Source: PVC group bacterium
Lineage (GTDB): Bacteria; Verrucomicrobiota; Kiritimatiellia; UBA8416
NCBI GenBank assembly: GCA_003567805.1
Contig: PWYP01000110.1
Span: 1-59,006 of the forward strand
Direction: 5' to 3'
DNA length: 59,006 nt
The translations under genes and the position numbers were made by a program. The stretch's first letter is position 1. Each line of letters begins with the position of its first letter. The notes under the pieces are model-generated. The model was not told the origin of the DNA, did no database searches, and saw nothing but the letters and a program-made list of their open reading frames with translations. Positions 45,928-54,262 of the stretch are shown here, piece by piece.

Positions 45928-47601
45928 TTATGTGCGTGCTACCGGGCGGTAACGCACACGATGCGGCTGCCACTTTTCTCCGAGCTCACGCTTGCGCCAA
46001 TCACAGAAGGCAGCATAATTTCCCTCAAACCAAAGCACCTCGCTATCCCCCTCAAATGCCATAATGTGGGTCGCAATGCGATCCAGAAACCAGCGATCGT
46101 GACTGATTACAACAGCACATCCGCCAAAGTGAATGAGACCATCCTCCAAGGACCGCAAGGTATGAACGTCCAAATCATTCGTAGGTTCGTCGAGTAACAA
46201 TAAATTCCCGCCGCGCCGTAATAATTTTGCTAAATGAACGCGGTTACGTTCACCACCGGATAAAACGCCAACCTTTTGTTGCTGATCCGTACCTTTGAAA
46301 TTAAAGCGCGAACAGTAGGCGCGACTATTCATTGTCGTGCCGCCAATCTCAATCACTTCCTGACCGTCACTAATCTCTTCCCAGACTGTCTTGTCGGGAT
46401 CCAGATCGTCGCGCATCTGATTCACGTACGAAATATCCACACTATCGCCAATATCAACGACACCGGAGGTGGGTTCCTCTTCCCCCGTAATCATACGAAA
46501 CAGAGTTGTCTTGCCTGCCCCGTTCCCACCAATCACACCTACAATCCCACCGGGCGGTAACGAAAAATTGACATTTTCCATGATGATGCGATCGCCATAC
46601 ACCTTCGTCAACTTCTCTGCATCTACCACTTTCGCACCTAAACGCTTACCGTGCGGAATACGTATCGTTAATTCTTCCTCCCGGTTTTCGAACGATTGCG
46701 ATGCCAACTCCTCATAACGCTTCAACCGAGCTTTATTCTTGGTTAACCGACTAGATGCATTCATACGCACCCATTCAAGTTCTTGAGACAAAAGTTTTTT
46801 TCGCGACGCATTCACCTTGCCTGTACGCTCACTCTGCTGCTGTTTCTGCTCTAACCATGCCTCGTAATTTCCCTTGTACGGATAGGCTCGACCAGCATCC
46901 AGTTCCAAAATCCACTCTGTCACATTTGTCAGAAAATAGCGGTCATGCGTTACAACAATCAGCGTGCCCGTAAACCGTTTCAAATGCTCCTCCAGCCAAC
47001 CCACGGACTCCGCATCCAAGTGGTTCGTGGGCTCATCCAGCAACAATACATCTGGATTCTGCAAAAGTAATCGACACAAAGCCGTGCGTCTCTTTTCTCC
47101 GCCCGACAAGGTATCAATAGGTGTATCGGCAGGAGGAAGTCGCAACGCATCCATCGCCATATCGACATGATGATCCAACTCCCAAAGATCATGCGCATCA
47201 ATTTCATGCTGCAAACGATCAAACTCATCATTCAAGGCATCTCTCGTTGCATCATCCATATCATCGCCAAGCATACCGCAGATTTCATCATACCGATCGA
47301 GCTTGGCTTGTTGCGCAGTAACCCCTTCCATCACAACCGATTGAACGGTACCGGCCGGGTCTAACTCCGGTTCCTGCGCCAAATATCCGATCCGAGCGTC
47401 TTTTGCGACAATCCGGTTTCCCATGAAATCATCATCAAGCCCCGCCATCACGCGTAGCAGACTGGATTTTCCGGAACCATTGCCGCCTATGACACCAATG
47501 CGCGCTCCGAAAAAAAAAGCCAATGTGATGTCATCGAGAATCGATAATCCACCATGCTGCTTCGTTACACCTTCTAATTGAAAAACATATTCTCCCGCCA
47601 T
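45928..47601 (-). CDS. ettA: ABC-F translation factor, energy-dependent translational throttle EttA
   Basis: 557 aa, nearly identical in length to E. coli EttA (555). Two ABC domains with Walker A GGNGSGKSSL and GGNGAGKTTL, signatures LSGGEKRRTALCRLL and LSGGERNRVHLAKLL and Walker B LLLDEPTNHLD and LLLDEPTNDLD flank an arm and P-site-tRNA linker (QSERTGKVNASRKKLLSQELEW). No membrane domain. It binds the ribosomal E site and gates the first peptide bond according to energy state. The ATG at 47601 (MAGEYVFQLEGVTK) is chosen by family alignment; AGGGTG is upstream. Confidence 0.96.
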   Translation of the reverse strand: MAGEYVFQLEGVTKQHGGLSILDDITLAFFFGARIGVIGGNGSGKSSLLRVMAGLDDDFMGNRIVAKDARIGYLAQEPELDPAGTVQSVVMEGVTAQQAKLDRYDEICGMLGDDMDDATRDALNDEFDRLQHEIDAHDLWELDHHVDMAMDALRLPPADTPIDTLSGGEKRRTALCRLLLQNPDVLLLDEPTNHLDAESVGWLEEHLKRFTGTLIVVTHDRYFLTNVTEWILELDAGRAYPYKGNYEAWLEQKQQQSERTGKVNASRKKLLSQELEWVRMNASSRLTKNKARLKRYEELASQSFENREEELTIRIPHGKRLGAKVVDAEKLTKVYGDRIIMENVNFSLPPGGIVGVIGGNGAGKTTLFRMITGEEEPTSGVVDIGDSVDISYVNQMRDDLDPDKTVWEEISDGQEVIEIGGTTMNSRAYCSRFNFKGTDQQQKVGVLSGGERNRVHLAKLLRRGGNLLLLDEPTNDLDVHTLRSLEDGLIHFGGCAVVISHDRWFLDRIATHIMAFEGDSEVLWFEGNYAAFCDWRKRELGEKWQPHRVRYRPVART

Positions 47602-47922
47602 AGCATACACCCTATTCTTACAAATCGTTCTGCCAAACAATTTTCATTGCAAAATCATCTACCTACATCTTTTCTGTGGGTTGCGAAAAAGATCGACACG
47701 CATCCAAAGATAAACGGTTCAATACACTGGACATCCAAACACCCAACTTCGAACGTAGAATGAATCACTTTATTCTATCGTTCCCTTTGGCTATCTTTTT
47801 TACTCGCAACAAATATTATAATTACCCCTTCTGTCTCTTGTAATATACAATCAAGTTTTCTGGTTGCCCATCATTTCCCGCATTCAACATTGGATGTTCA
47901 ATGTTCGATGTTCGATGTTCTT
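47602..47922. other. Spacer between the ettA and M48 protease genes
   Basis: About 320 AT-rich bases. Its right end is a heptanucleotide array and hairpin (47881-47920) that stops two bases short of the M48 stop codon. The rest must contain the ettA promoter; no convincing pair of hexamers was found. A lone TTCGAACGT near 47745 resembles an isolated repeat unit. No gene is visible. Confidence 0.6.
47881..47920. repeat. Heptanucleotide array with an imperfect hairpin
   Basis: Plus strand: GATGTTC, AATGTTC, GATGTTC, GATGTTC in exact seven-base steps (from about 47893), preceded by CATTCAACAT, which pairs with ATGTTCAATG at nine of ten positions around a TGG loop. On the reverse strand the units read GAACATC/T, directly after the M48 stop. 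Arrays of this kind recur between genes in several PVC genomes as far as I recall; that is memory, not a search. Confidence 0.75.
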
Positions 47923-49248
47923 TCAAACCGCGTTTGCCATGCCCCACTCTTCCAGCCGTTGACGAGCATATTCAGCTTCGCTGCCTGTCGACACCTGTTG
48001 TAAGAAGGACCTGTAACGCGTCGCAGCATCCTCTCGACGCCCCATCCCCTCGAGCGATCTTCCATCATAGAACAGCGTGAGCGGGTTGCCTGGCAATACG
48101 TTCAAATAATGCGAAAAATCATGATGCGCTTCTTCATATCGACCTCGCCGCAATGCTACGAGACCACCCAATTGATAAGACAAAGGTTCTTCCGGATAAA
48201 CTTCTCTGGCCCTGGCAATGCGCGTCGCAGCATCATCAAGTTTTTCCTGGGCTACCCGGCACTGCGCCATTTTTAACAACCCCTCATAATCATCAGGGGT
48301 TTGCTGCAAAGCAGACGTGTAGTGTCCTTCTGCATCATCCCATTTTCGGTTACGCATGGCGGAATCACCATCCTGCAAAGCCGATAACATCGGTTTCTGT
48401 GCCCTGATGCTGGAAGTCATATCCATGTAGCGCTCACGCCCAGTACGTGCAGTACGCTGTGCTGCATACGTACGTTCAGATCGGCGCACCGCCGTCTCAT
48501 AGCGTTCCTCACTCATGGGGTGCGTCGCAAACATCAACTCCAACGCGCCCGGTTTTCGCCGCTCCATGGATCGCAACATGTCCATCAAGTCAATCATCCC
48601 ATTGGGCGTATAGCCCGCCGCAACCATGTAATCCATACCAAGCTGATCGGCCTCACGTTCATTTTCACGACTATAGCGCGCCAGTAACGCGCCCGCCCCG
48701 ATGGCACCTATCCCCAAAACCAGTGGAGCATAGCGTTCATCGCGTAACAAGACCGCAGCCCCAACCCCAAGGACAAGCGATGTCATAACCTGACTGGTCA
48801 TCCGGCGCGCGGCATGACGTGCATTAACATGGCCCATTTCATGACCAATGAGGGCAGCCAAGGCGGCTTCATCCTCTAATTCTGCGATAATGCCGCGCGT
48901 CAAACCAATCGTTCCCGCCGGAAACGTATAACCATTGACATAAGAAGCATACAATCCGGTTGTACCATATGGCATATCTTTACGATGCACATGCGCACCT
49001 AAGTTGTCCGTAACCTCCTGTAGATATTGCTGCAAACGAACATCCTGCATAGCACCATAATCGGCAGAGAACTGATGCGGCGCATGTTGCCGATCTATGG
49101 CTAATTCATTGGCCGTGGAGACAAACATGAACTGCCTTCTCCCGGTAACCGGATTTGTCGCACAACCTGTTACGGCAGCCCCTGTCGCCAGTGTCGTCAA
49201 GCCCAGAAAGGCGCGTCTGCTGAGAATCATTTGCTCACTGCTATTCAT
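47923..49248 (-). CDS. M48-family metallopeptidase lipoprotein with TPR repeats (BepA/YfgC-like)
   Basis: 441 aa. The N-terminus combines a twin-arginine-like SRRAFLGLTTL with a lipobox (AAVTGC, Cys29), so it is exported, perhaps folded, and lipid-anchored. The zinc motif HEMGH spans 136-140 in IGHEMGHVNARHAARR, and the third ligand lies in ENEREADQLGMDY. TPR-like helices make up the last 150 residues. BepA-type proteases survey outer-membrane protein assembly; this role is inferred. GAGGGAG lies five bases before the ATG. It is the last gene of the mutM run. Confidence 0.9.
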   Translation of the reverse strand: MNSSEQMILSRRAFLGLTTLATGAAVTGCATNPVTGRRQFMFVSTANELAIDRQHAPHQFSADYGAMQDVRLQQYLQEVTDNLGAHVHRKDMPYGTTGLYASYVNGYTFPAGTIGLTRGIIAELEDEAALAALIGHEMGHVNARHAARRMTSQVMTSLVLGVGAAVLLRDERYAPLVLGIGAIGAGALLARYSRENEREADQLGMDYMVAAGYTPNGMIDLMDMLRSMERRKPGALELMFATHPMSEERYETAVRRSERTYAAQRTARTGRERYMDMTSSIRAQKPMLSALQDGDSAMRNRKWDDAEGHYTSALQQTPDDYEGLLKMAQCRVAQEKLDDAATRIARAREVYPEEPLSYQLGGLVALRRGRYEEAHHDFSHYLNVLPGNPLTLFYDGRSLEGMGRREDAATRYRSFLQQVSTGSEAEYARQRLEEWGMANAV

Positions 49249-49299
49249 GTTGACTCCCTCTTTGCTGTAAAAAGCAACACAACGATCGTCTACATTGCC

Positions 49300-50187
49300 T
49301 CACGATTCACGTTCTTTCCACTCCACGGGAATGGTTCCATTAAAATCGACATGTACATCGCGCTGTGGGAATGCAATCACAATGCCAGCCTCTCTAAATG
49401 CAGAATCAATCGCAAAGCGTAATTCCGACTCAATCATCCGTAAATCCATCGGGCGTGCAATTTGGCACCAGAAAAACAAGGTAAACTGGAGCGCATTATC
49501 ACCAAAGTCATGAAACAGCACCAACGGCTCGGGGCTCGCATGTACCTGCGCATGACGCCCTGCAACTTCGAGCAGAATTTCTTTCACGCGAGACGTGTCT
49601 GAACCATAAGCAACACCCACAGTAACACGACCGCGAATGTTTCGATCAAATAGCGACCAATTGATCACGCGCTGCTCCAAAAACCGGGAGTTTGGCAACA
49701 ATAAATCGGCTCCATCAGGACGCCGCATCCGCACACAGCGGTTGCCGATATCTTCGACTTTGCCAATCTCCTGATCAATTTCGACAATGTCCCCCACGCG
49801 AATAGGCTGCTCAAAGAGCAAAATAACACCTGAGATAAGGTTATTAAAAAGATTCTGGGCACCAAAACCGAACCCGATGGCTAATGCACCACCAAGAACC
49901 GTGAAAATCGTGACGGGAATACCTGCCATCGGAAGCGCAATTAATGCGGTTAACGTCATCAAAAGATAAAACAACGCCCGCTCGATGATCTGGGATGTAC
50001 TATCCGTAAGACGAACCTTACGACGCACAGCCCGAATGGCCCCACGCCCAACACGCTTGGCAACCGAAACACCAACCAGCAGAATACATACCGCCACAAG
50101 TAATTGGTGTAAACGAATCAAATTCCCACCACTGCTATAAATGGGGAAATTCCAAAACTCTACAAGTACATCGATAAAGCGCTGCAT
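49300..50187 (-). CDS. Small-conductance mechanosensitive channel (MscS family)
   Basis: 295 aa. Three N-terminal helices, of which the third has the glycine/alanine-rich pore pattern (GGALAIGFGFGAQNLFNNLISGVILL), followed by the MscS beta domain (IRVGDIVEIDQEIGKVEDIGNRCVRMRRPDG, LLLPNSRFLEQRVINWS). It opens under membrane tension after osmotic downshock. AAGGAGG lies six bases before the ATG. Close spacing on both sides places it in the operon. Confidence 0.95.
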   Translation of the reverse strand: MQRFIDVLVEFWNFPIYSSGGNLIRLHQLLVAVCILLVGVSVAKRVGRGAIRAVRRKVRLTDSTSQIIERALFYLLMTLTALIALPMAGIPVTIFTVLGGALAIGFGFGAQNLFNNLISGVILLFEQPIRVGDIVEIDQEIGKVEDIGNRCVRMRRPDGADLLLPNSRFLEQRVINWSLFDRNIRGRVTVGVAYGSDTSRVKEILLEVAGRHAQVHASPEPLVLFHDFGDNALQFTLFFWCQIARPMDLRMIESELRFAIDSAFREAGIVIAFPQRDVHVDFNGTIPVEWKERES

Positions 50188-50214
50188 CTACTACCTCCTT
50201 GCATGCAATACAAT

Positions 50215-51006
50215 CTAGCTTCGAAGTTCTTGGCTTCGTTTTGCCGCAGCCTGTAAAACTTCGGCCAAAATGCCCTGCGCTGCACTATCGCGCAGAACGG
50301 TGAGACCAGCAGCAGTCGTGCCCCCTTTCGAGGCAACGGCATCCATAAAGGACTGGAAGTCCTGCTCGGTCTCTAATAACACGCTGGCGGTACCAAACAT
50401 CGTCTGCAAAACAAGCATGCGCGCAGTTTCCGGATCCATTCCTGCAGCGATGGCCTGTTGCATTTCGTAGGCTGCCAATTGCGTCCAGAACGCAGGACCG
50501 GATCCGCTCACAGCAGTAACCATATCAAAATCAGATTCCGGGGCCTCGCATACACGCCCACTAGCAGAAAATATTTCTTTCGCCACGGACATATCATTGT
50601 CCGTAGCCAAACGACCACGACACAACACACTCATGCCAGCACCCACCTGACAAGCCAAATTGGGCATCACGCGAATGATACGAGCCCCCGGCATCCCGTG
50701 CTCCAATCCCTCCAATATTCTACCGGCAGCAATTGAAATAACGTTCCGCCCGACAGCCTGTGTAGCAACGGACGCCATGACCCCATCAAGGTCCTGGGGC
50801 TTTACTGCAAGGATTATGGTTTCACATGCCGCAGCAAGTTCTCCAGGCGACGCAAAAGAACAAACACCAAATCGCTCCTGTAGCTCCTGCACGCGAACCG
50901 CCTGAATATCATACACGGCAAGTTCGTGACTCCCACACACGCCTCCGCGCATCATTCCTGCCATTATGGCCTCAGCCATTTTACCAGCTCCAATAAACCC
51001 AATCAT
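50215..51006 (-). CDS. proC: Pyrroline-5-carboxylate reductase
   Basis: 263 aa. The N-terminal Rossmann fold starts MIGFIGAGKMAEAIMAGM; IILAVKPQDLDGVM, ISIAAGRILEGLE, IIRVMPNLACQVGAGMSVL and the C-terminal signature MDAVASKGGTTAAGLTVL are all ProC landmarks. It reduces P5C to proline with NAD(P)H. It starts 12 bases after the stop of the HAD gene upstream. Confidence 0.97.
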   Translation of the reverse strand: MIGFIGAGKMAEAIMAGMMRGGVCGSHELAVYDIQAVRVQELQERFGVCSFASPGELAAACETIILAVKPQDLDGVMASVATQAVGRNVISIAAGRILEGLEHGMPGARIIRVMPNLACQVGAGMSVLCRGRLATDNDMSVAKEIFSASGRVCEAPESDFDMVTAVSGSGPAFWTQLAAYEMQQAIAAGMDPETARMLVLQTMFGTASVLLETEQDFQSFMDAVASKGGTTAAGLTVLRDSAAQGILAEVLQAAAKRSQELRS

Positions 51007-51018
51007 CCAACAACTCTC

Positions 51019-52062
51019 TTACATAAACAGTTCAAAAAAACGTGCGACCCCCCCTGCAATCATAACAAAGGGTTTCATAATCAGATTAGAAAAAGGCACC
51101 AATCCAAAACTTGCAAACACCACTAAAACGACATACGCAGACAAAAGACCAATTTGAATAGCCATGCGTTGGCTCGCTTGAATGGGTTTACGGGGGGGCG
51201 GGTGATGTCGACTTTGTCCCAATCGAGGATGTTTCGTGATATGCGTTGACGACCACCAAGACGGCAAATCAGACGTGACATTGCCGGACAAGTACCCAGA
51301 CAAGATTTCGGTTACCCCCTCCATACTTTTGCCTGCAGCAATATATCCCTGCATTTGATGCACTTGGTCTATCACATCCATCTCCGCATTCGCTACACAT
51401 CCAGTATGCGCCGCGCAGGTACCGTCTAGCATACTGATATCACTGGCTCCGTTACCTATACACAACGTTTCTGACCGTTTGATATCCAATCGCGTTGCCA
51501 ACTCTTCCACAGCCATACCTTTGGTATGTGTAATGCTACCAACCTCGATCTCAGAAAGATACTGATAAACGCGTAAATGTCTGGCTATACTGTCCTTGCT
51601 AGATCGCAACATTTCAGCACCGGCAGCCGCATCCTCATTATTCCGAAAGCGTAAACATAATCGACTTCTACGTTGGTACACACAAATGACATTTTTAAAT
51701 GTCTGACGCATTTTACGATGCCATTCGCGCAGCACACTCCGCTGATAGAAAATGTTCATCAACATGTGCATCCGTATTCCAAAATTCCAAGCATACATGG
51801 AACGCCAGCTATAACGATCCGTACGATATACAAATGCACTGCGTACAATGGCGTAGTCCGGGTGCAAACCCATCTGATGCAATTCCTCAACCGAAGTACC
51901 AACGCCGCGAGCGGAGCGACCTGAACATACGACCCAAACCGCACCATATTGAGAACGGTATGTATTGATTAATTCCGCCAATCGACCACAATAGGCAAGC
52001 TCATTGTCATTGCCAATCAACGTACCATCCAAATCCGTCACAATAAGCCGAATTGTATGCAT
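51019..52062 (-). CDS. HAD-family hydrolase with C-terminal membrane segment
   Basis: 347 aa. Motif I is IVTDLDGTLIGNDNELAYCG, motif II VVCSGRSARG, and the late Cof-type motif is KGMAVEELATRLDIKRSETLCIGNGASDISML, which points to the Cof/sucrose-phosphate phosphatase group. After about residue 255 comes a polar, Pro/His-rich linker and then a hydrophobic segment near the end (IGLLSAYVVLVVFASFGLV), an unusual tether for this group. The ATG at 52062 has AGGGA five bases upstream. Substrate unknown, possibly a sugar phosphate at the membrane. Confidence 0.82.
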   Translation of the reverse strand: MHTIRLIVTDLDGTLIGNDNELAYCGRLAELINTYRSQYGAVWVVCSGRSARGVGTSVEELHQMGLHPDYAIVRSAFVYRTDRYSWRSMYAWNFGIRMHMLMNIFYQRSVLREWHRKMRQTFKNVICVYQRRSRLCLRFRNNEDAAAGAEMLRSSKDSIARHLRVYQYLSEIEVGSITHTKGMAVEELATRLDIKRSETLCIGNGASDISMLDGTCAAHTGCVANAEMDVIDQVHQMQGYIAAGKSMEGVTEILSGYLSGNVTSDLPSWWSSTHITKHPRLGQSRHHPPPRKPIQASQRMAIQIGLLSAYVVLVVFASFGLVPFSNLIMKPFVMIAGGVARFFELFM

Positions 52063-52094
52063 AGATTTCCCTAATGTACGAAACGGTACAGTAA

Positions 52095-52565
52095 TTAATA
52101 GCCGCGCTTTGCCAACTCTTGCTGGAGTACCTGTTGAAACTCTTGCACATCTTCCGGAGAGGGACGATACTCTGGGGTAGGTCCTTGCAAGGCCAAACGT
52201 CCCATTTGATCCAACATCCACGTTGCCGCAACACCATCGCGAAAAACTGCAGAGCCGCTAACCAGAGCTCCTGGTTTCATGACGCGATCAATCTCAACCG
52301 TCACCCCATTCACGCCTTCTGTGCCATCAAGCCCATCATCGAGAGGCGGCACGTCAGCATGTTCATCCTGCGGGGGGGCCTTCTTTGTCTCACGATTATT
52401 TTTATCCTGAATTTCCACATCCAGATCTAATACCAGAAAACGGACATCCATGAAGGTCATCGTGATGCCCAATTCTTCTGACATCCGTCGCTGGATCTCT
52501 GACAATCCACAGCCTTCGGCAGCCCACGCACGCACCTTCTCTTTGTGTTCCTCTTGCAGTTCCAT
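52095..52565 (-). CDS. Conserved-looking protein of unknown function
   Basis: 156 aa, soluble. The first 50 residues (EEHKEKVRAWAAEGCGLSEIQRRMSEELG) look like a helix-turn-helix of the resolvase/terminase small-subunit kind. A charged Asp/Pro-rich linker follows, then a C-terminal part with VTVEIDRVMKPGALVSGSAVFRDG, reminiscent of a beta-hairpin. I do not recognise the family. AGGAG lies seven bases before the ATG, and the start overlaps the Memo-like gene stop by one base, so expression is well supported. Confidence 0.75.
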   Translation of the reverse strand: MELQEEHKEKVRAWAAEGCGLSEIQRRMSEELGITMTFMDVRFLVLDLDVEIQDKNNRETKKAPPQDEHADVPPLDDGLDGTEGVNGVTVEIDRVMKPGALVSGSAVFRDGVAATWMLDQMGRLALQGPTPEYRPSPEDVQEFQQVLQQELAKRGY

Positions 52566-53434
52566 TATATATCTCCTATAGCATTATCACGAGAATAGAC
52601 AATTGCACCATATCCGACAACCCATTGCCCCCGACCTGACGGATCGACATCACCGCTATTTTGGTAAAAAAGCACCTTGCCTTCGCCGGTTCCACAAGCC
52701 CGGACAAAGCCTAACAGTACCGAAACCGGACCAATTCCACAGCATACTTGATGTGTACAGGACCATGCCTTATTAAGACCCTCCAAATCAAGTTTTTCCA
52801 TGCGTTTGATCGTCTGAAGGTCTGTTTTGCAGACCGTTTCATAGGAAGGATCATGCAGTAAATCCGTACTAGCAATGCACACCAGCGAACGTTTTTGATC
52901 TAGCAGCAATAGTGCTTGAACCACGTCAGAAATCAACGTTTCGTCATGACCGCACAGCAACCCAACGCACACAGGAACATCAGGTAAAGCACATTGCAAA
53001 AAAGGCAACTGATTCTCCGCAGCGTGTTCGCCCATATGTGTATCGTTGTCCAGACGTGCCCCGCGCACGGATTGCGCAAAGTGTTGAACAGCATCGCGAT
53101 CTACAGAAACACAACCGAGCGGGGTGTGAATCATATCTACATCCAGCAGAGCAAATCCGGGGACGGCAGGACGATGCGAAAAGCCTAAAACTACGCAGAC
53201 ATCTGGCGCACCGCAAGAGGCAGCAGAGGCGCGTAACGCCGCATACGTATGGCCAGCAACCGCACCCGAGTAGCCAAAACCTGCATGCGGCGCAATCCCC
53301 CCCAAAAGGGGCAAGGAAATGCCAGAGGGAAGAACACAGTGCATGTAACGCTCCACCTCATGACGCAAAACAGCCGGATCAGATGGGAACCATCGCCCCG
53401 CACCAGCAACATGATAAACTCGATCAGAATGCAT
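52565..53434 (-). CDS. Memo-like protein (AmmeMemoRadiSam system protein B family)
   Basis: 289 aa. LLGGIAPHAGFGYSGAVAGHTYAAL, VLGFSH, and GEHAAENQLPFLQ contain the conserved histidines of the MEMO/dioxygenase-like fold, and IASTDLLHD follows. Bacterial members often sit with an AMMECR1 and a radical-SAM gene; neither is here. The biochemical role is not settled in the family. AAGAGG precedes the ATG, and the stop overlaps the next start. Confidence 0.88.
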   Translation of the reverse strand: MHSDRVYHVAGAGRWFPSDPAVLRHEVERYMHCVLPSGISLPLLGGIAPHAGFGYSGAVAGHTYAALRASAASCGAPDVCVVLGFSHRPAVPGFALLDVDMIHTPLGCVSVDRDAVQHFAQSVRGARLDNDTHMGEHAAENQLPFLQCALPDVPVCVGLLCGHDETLISDVVQALLLLDQKRSLVCIASTDLLHDPSYETVCKTDLQTIKRMEKLDLEGLNKAWSCTHQVCCGIGPVSVLLGFVRACGTGEGKVLFYQNSGDVDPSGRGQWVVGYGAIVYSRDNAIGDI

Positions 53435-53446
53435 AGCCCCTCTTTG

Positions 53447-54262
53447 TTACACTCGTTCAGTTTGCTTAACGGCCTCCCACTCCTGATCCAATCGATCCAA
53501 AGAACAGTCTTCCATGGTTTCCCCACAGGATGCAAGCCGATCCTCGATCACATGAAACCGTCGCGCAAACTTGGCGCACGCGCCTCGTAAGGCACTTTCT
53601 GCATCCACTTTCTGAAACCGGCACAGATTGACAACTGCAAACAATAAATCGCCTAATTCGTTCTCAATCTCGGCCAAATCCCCAGATGCAATAACTTCGC
53701 GAACTTCTTCCACTTCTTCTGCAATCTTATCCAAAACAGGAGCCGTATTATCCCAGTCAAACCCATGCCGTGCTGCGCGAGATTGCACCCGTTGTGCCCG
53801 TAACAAAGCAGGCAAAATCTCGGGCAGACCTTCTAACGTCCGTTTCGTAGGATGATCAGAACGCTCTTGTTGCTTAATTTTATTCCAGTTGCGTACAACC
53901 TCATCGGAATTCTTTACCGTAACAGACCCGAATACATGCGGGTGTCTCCGTATTAACTTATCGCGAAGATGACCAGCAACGGCCTCAAAACCAAAAACAC
54001 CCTCTTCCTCACGTATCTTGCTTTGCAATAAAATCTGCAAGAGAACATCCCCCAACTCATCACGATGGGCAGAAATAGAATCACCATCAAGTGCATCCAG
54101 AAGCTCACAGCATTCCTCCACTAAATAGGGTTTCAGCGTATGCAAGGTTTGCTTACGATCCCACGGGCAACCACCATCCCCTCGCAACGCTGAAATCACA
54201 CCTAATAAGGACTCCATCGCTGGACATGGCTCCGCTGGTATATTTTTTTCAAACATCGTCAT
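53447..54262 (-). CDS. mazG: Nucleoside triphosphate pyrophosphohydrolase MazG
   Basis: 271 aa with two MazG domains. The first has LRGDGGCPWDRKQTLHTLKPYLVEECCELLDAL and DELGDVLLQILLQ (the metal-binding ExxE and ExxD pairs); the second has KIAEEVEEVREV and ENELGDLLFAVVNL. It hydrolyses NTPs, including aberrant ones, and can lower ppGpp in E. coli. AGGGG lies six bases before the ATG, which overlaps the glcD-like gene by 14 bases. Confidence 0.97.
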   Translation of the reverse strand: MTMFEKNIPAEPCPAMESLLGVISALRGDGGCPWDRKQTLHTLKPYLVEECCELLDALDGDSISAHRDELGDVLLQILLQSKIREEEGVFGFEAVAGHLRDKLIRRHPHVFGSVTVKNSDEVVRNWNKIKQQERSDHPTKRTLEGLPEILPALLRAQRVQSRAARHGFDWDNTAPVLDKIAEEVEEVREVIASGDLAEIENELGDLLFAVVNLCRFQKVDAESALRGACAKFARRFHVIEDRLASCGETMEDCSLDRLDQEWEAVKQTERV

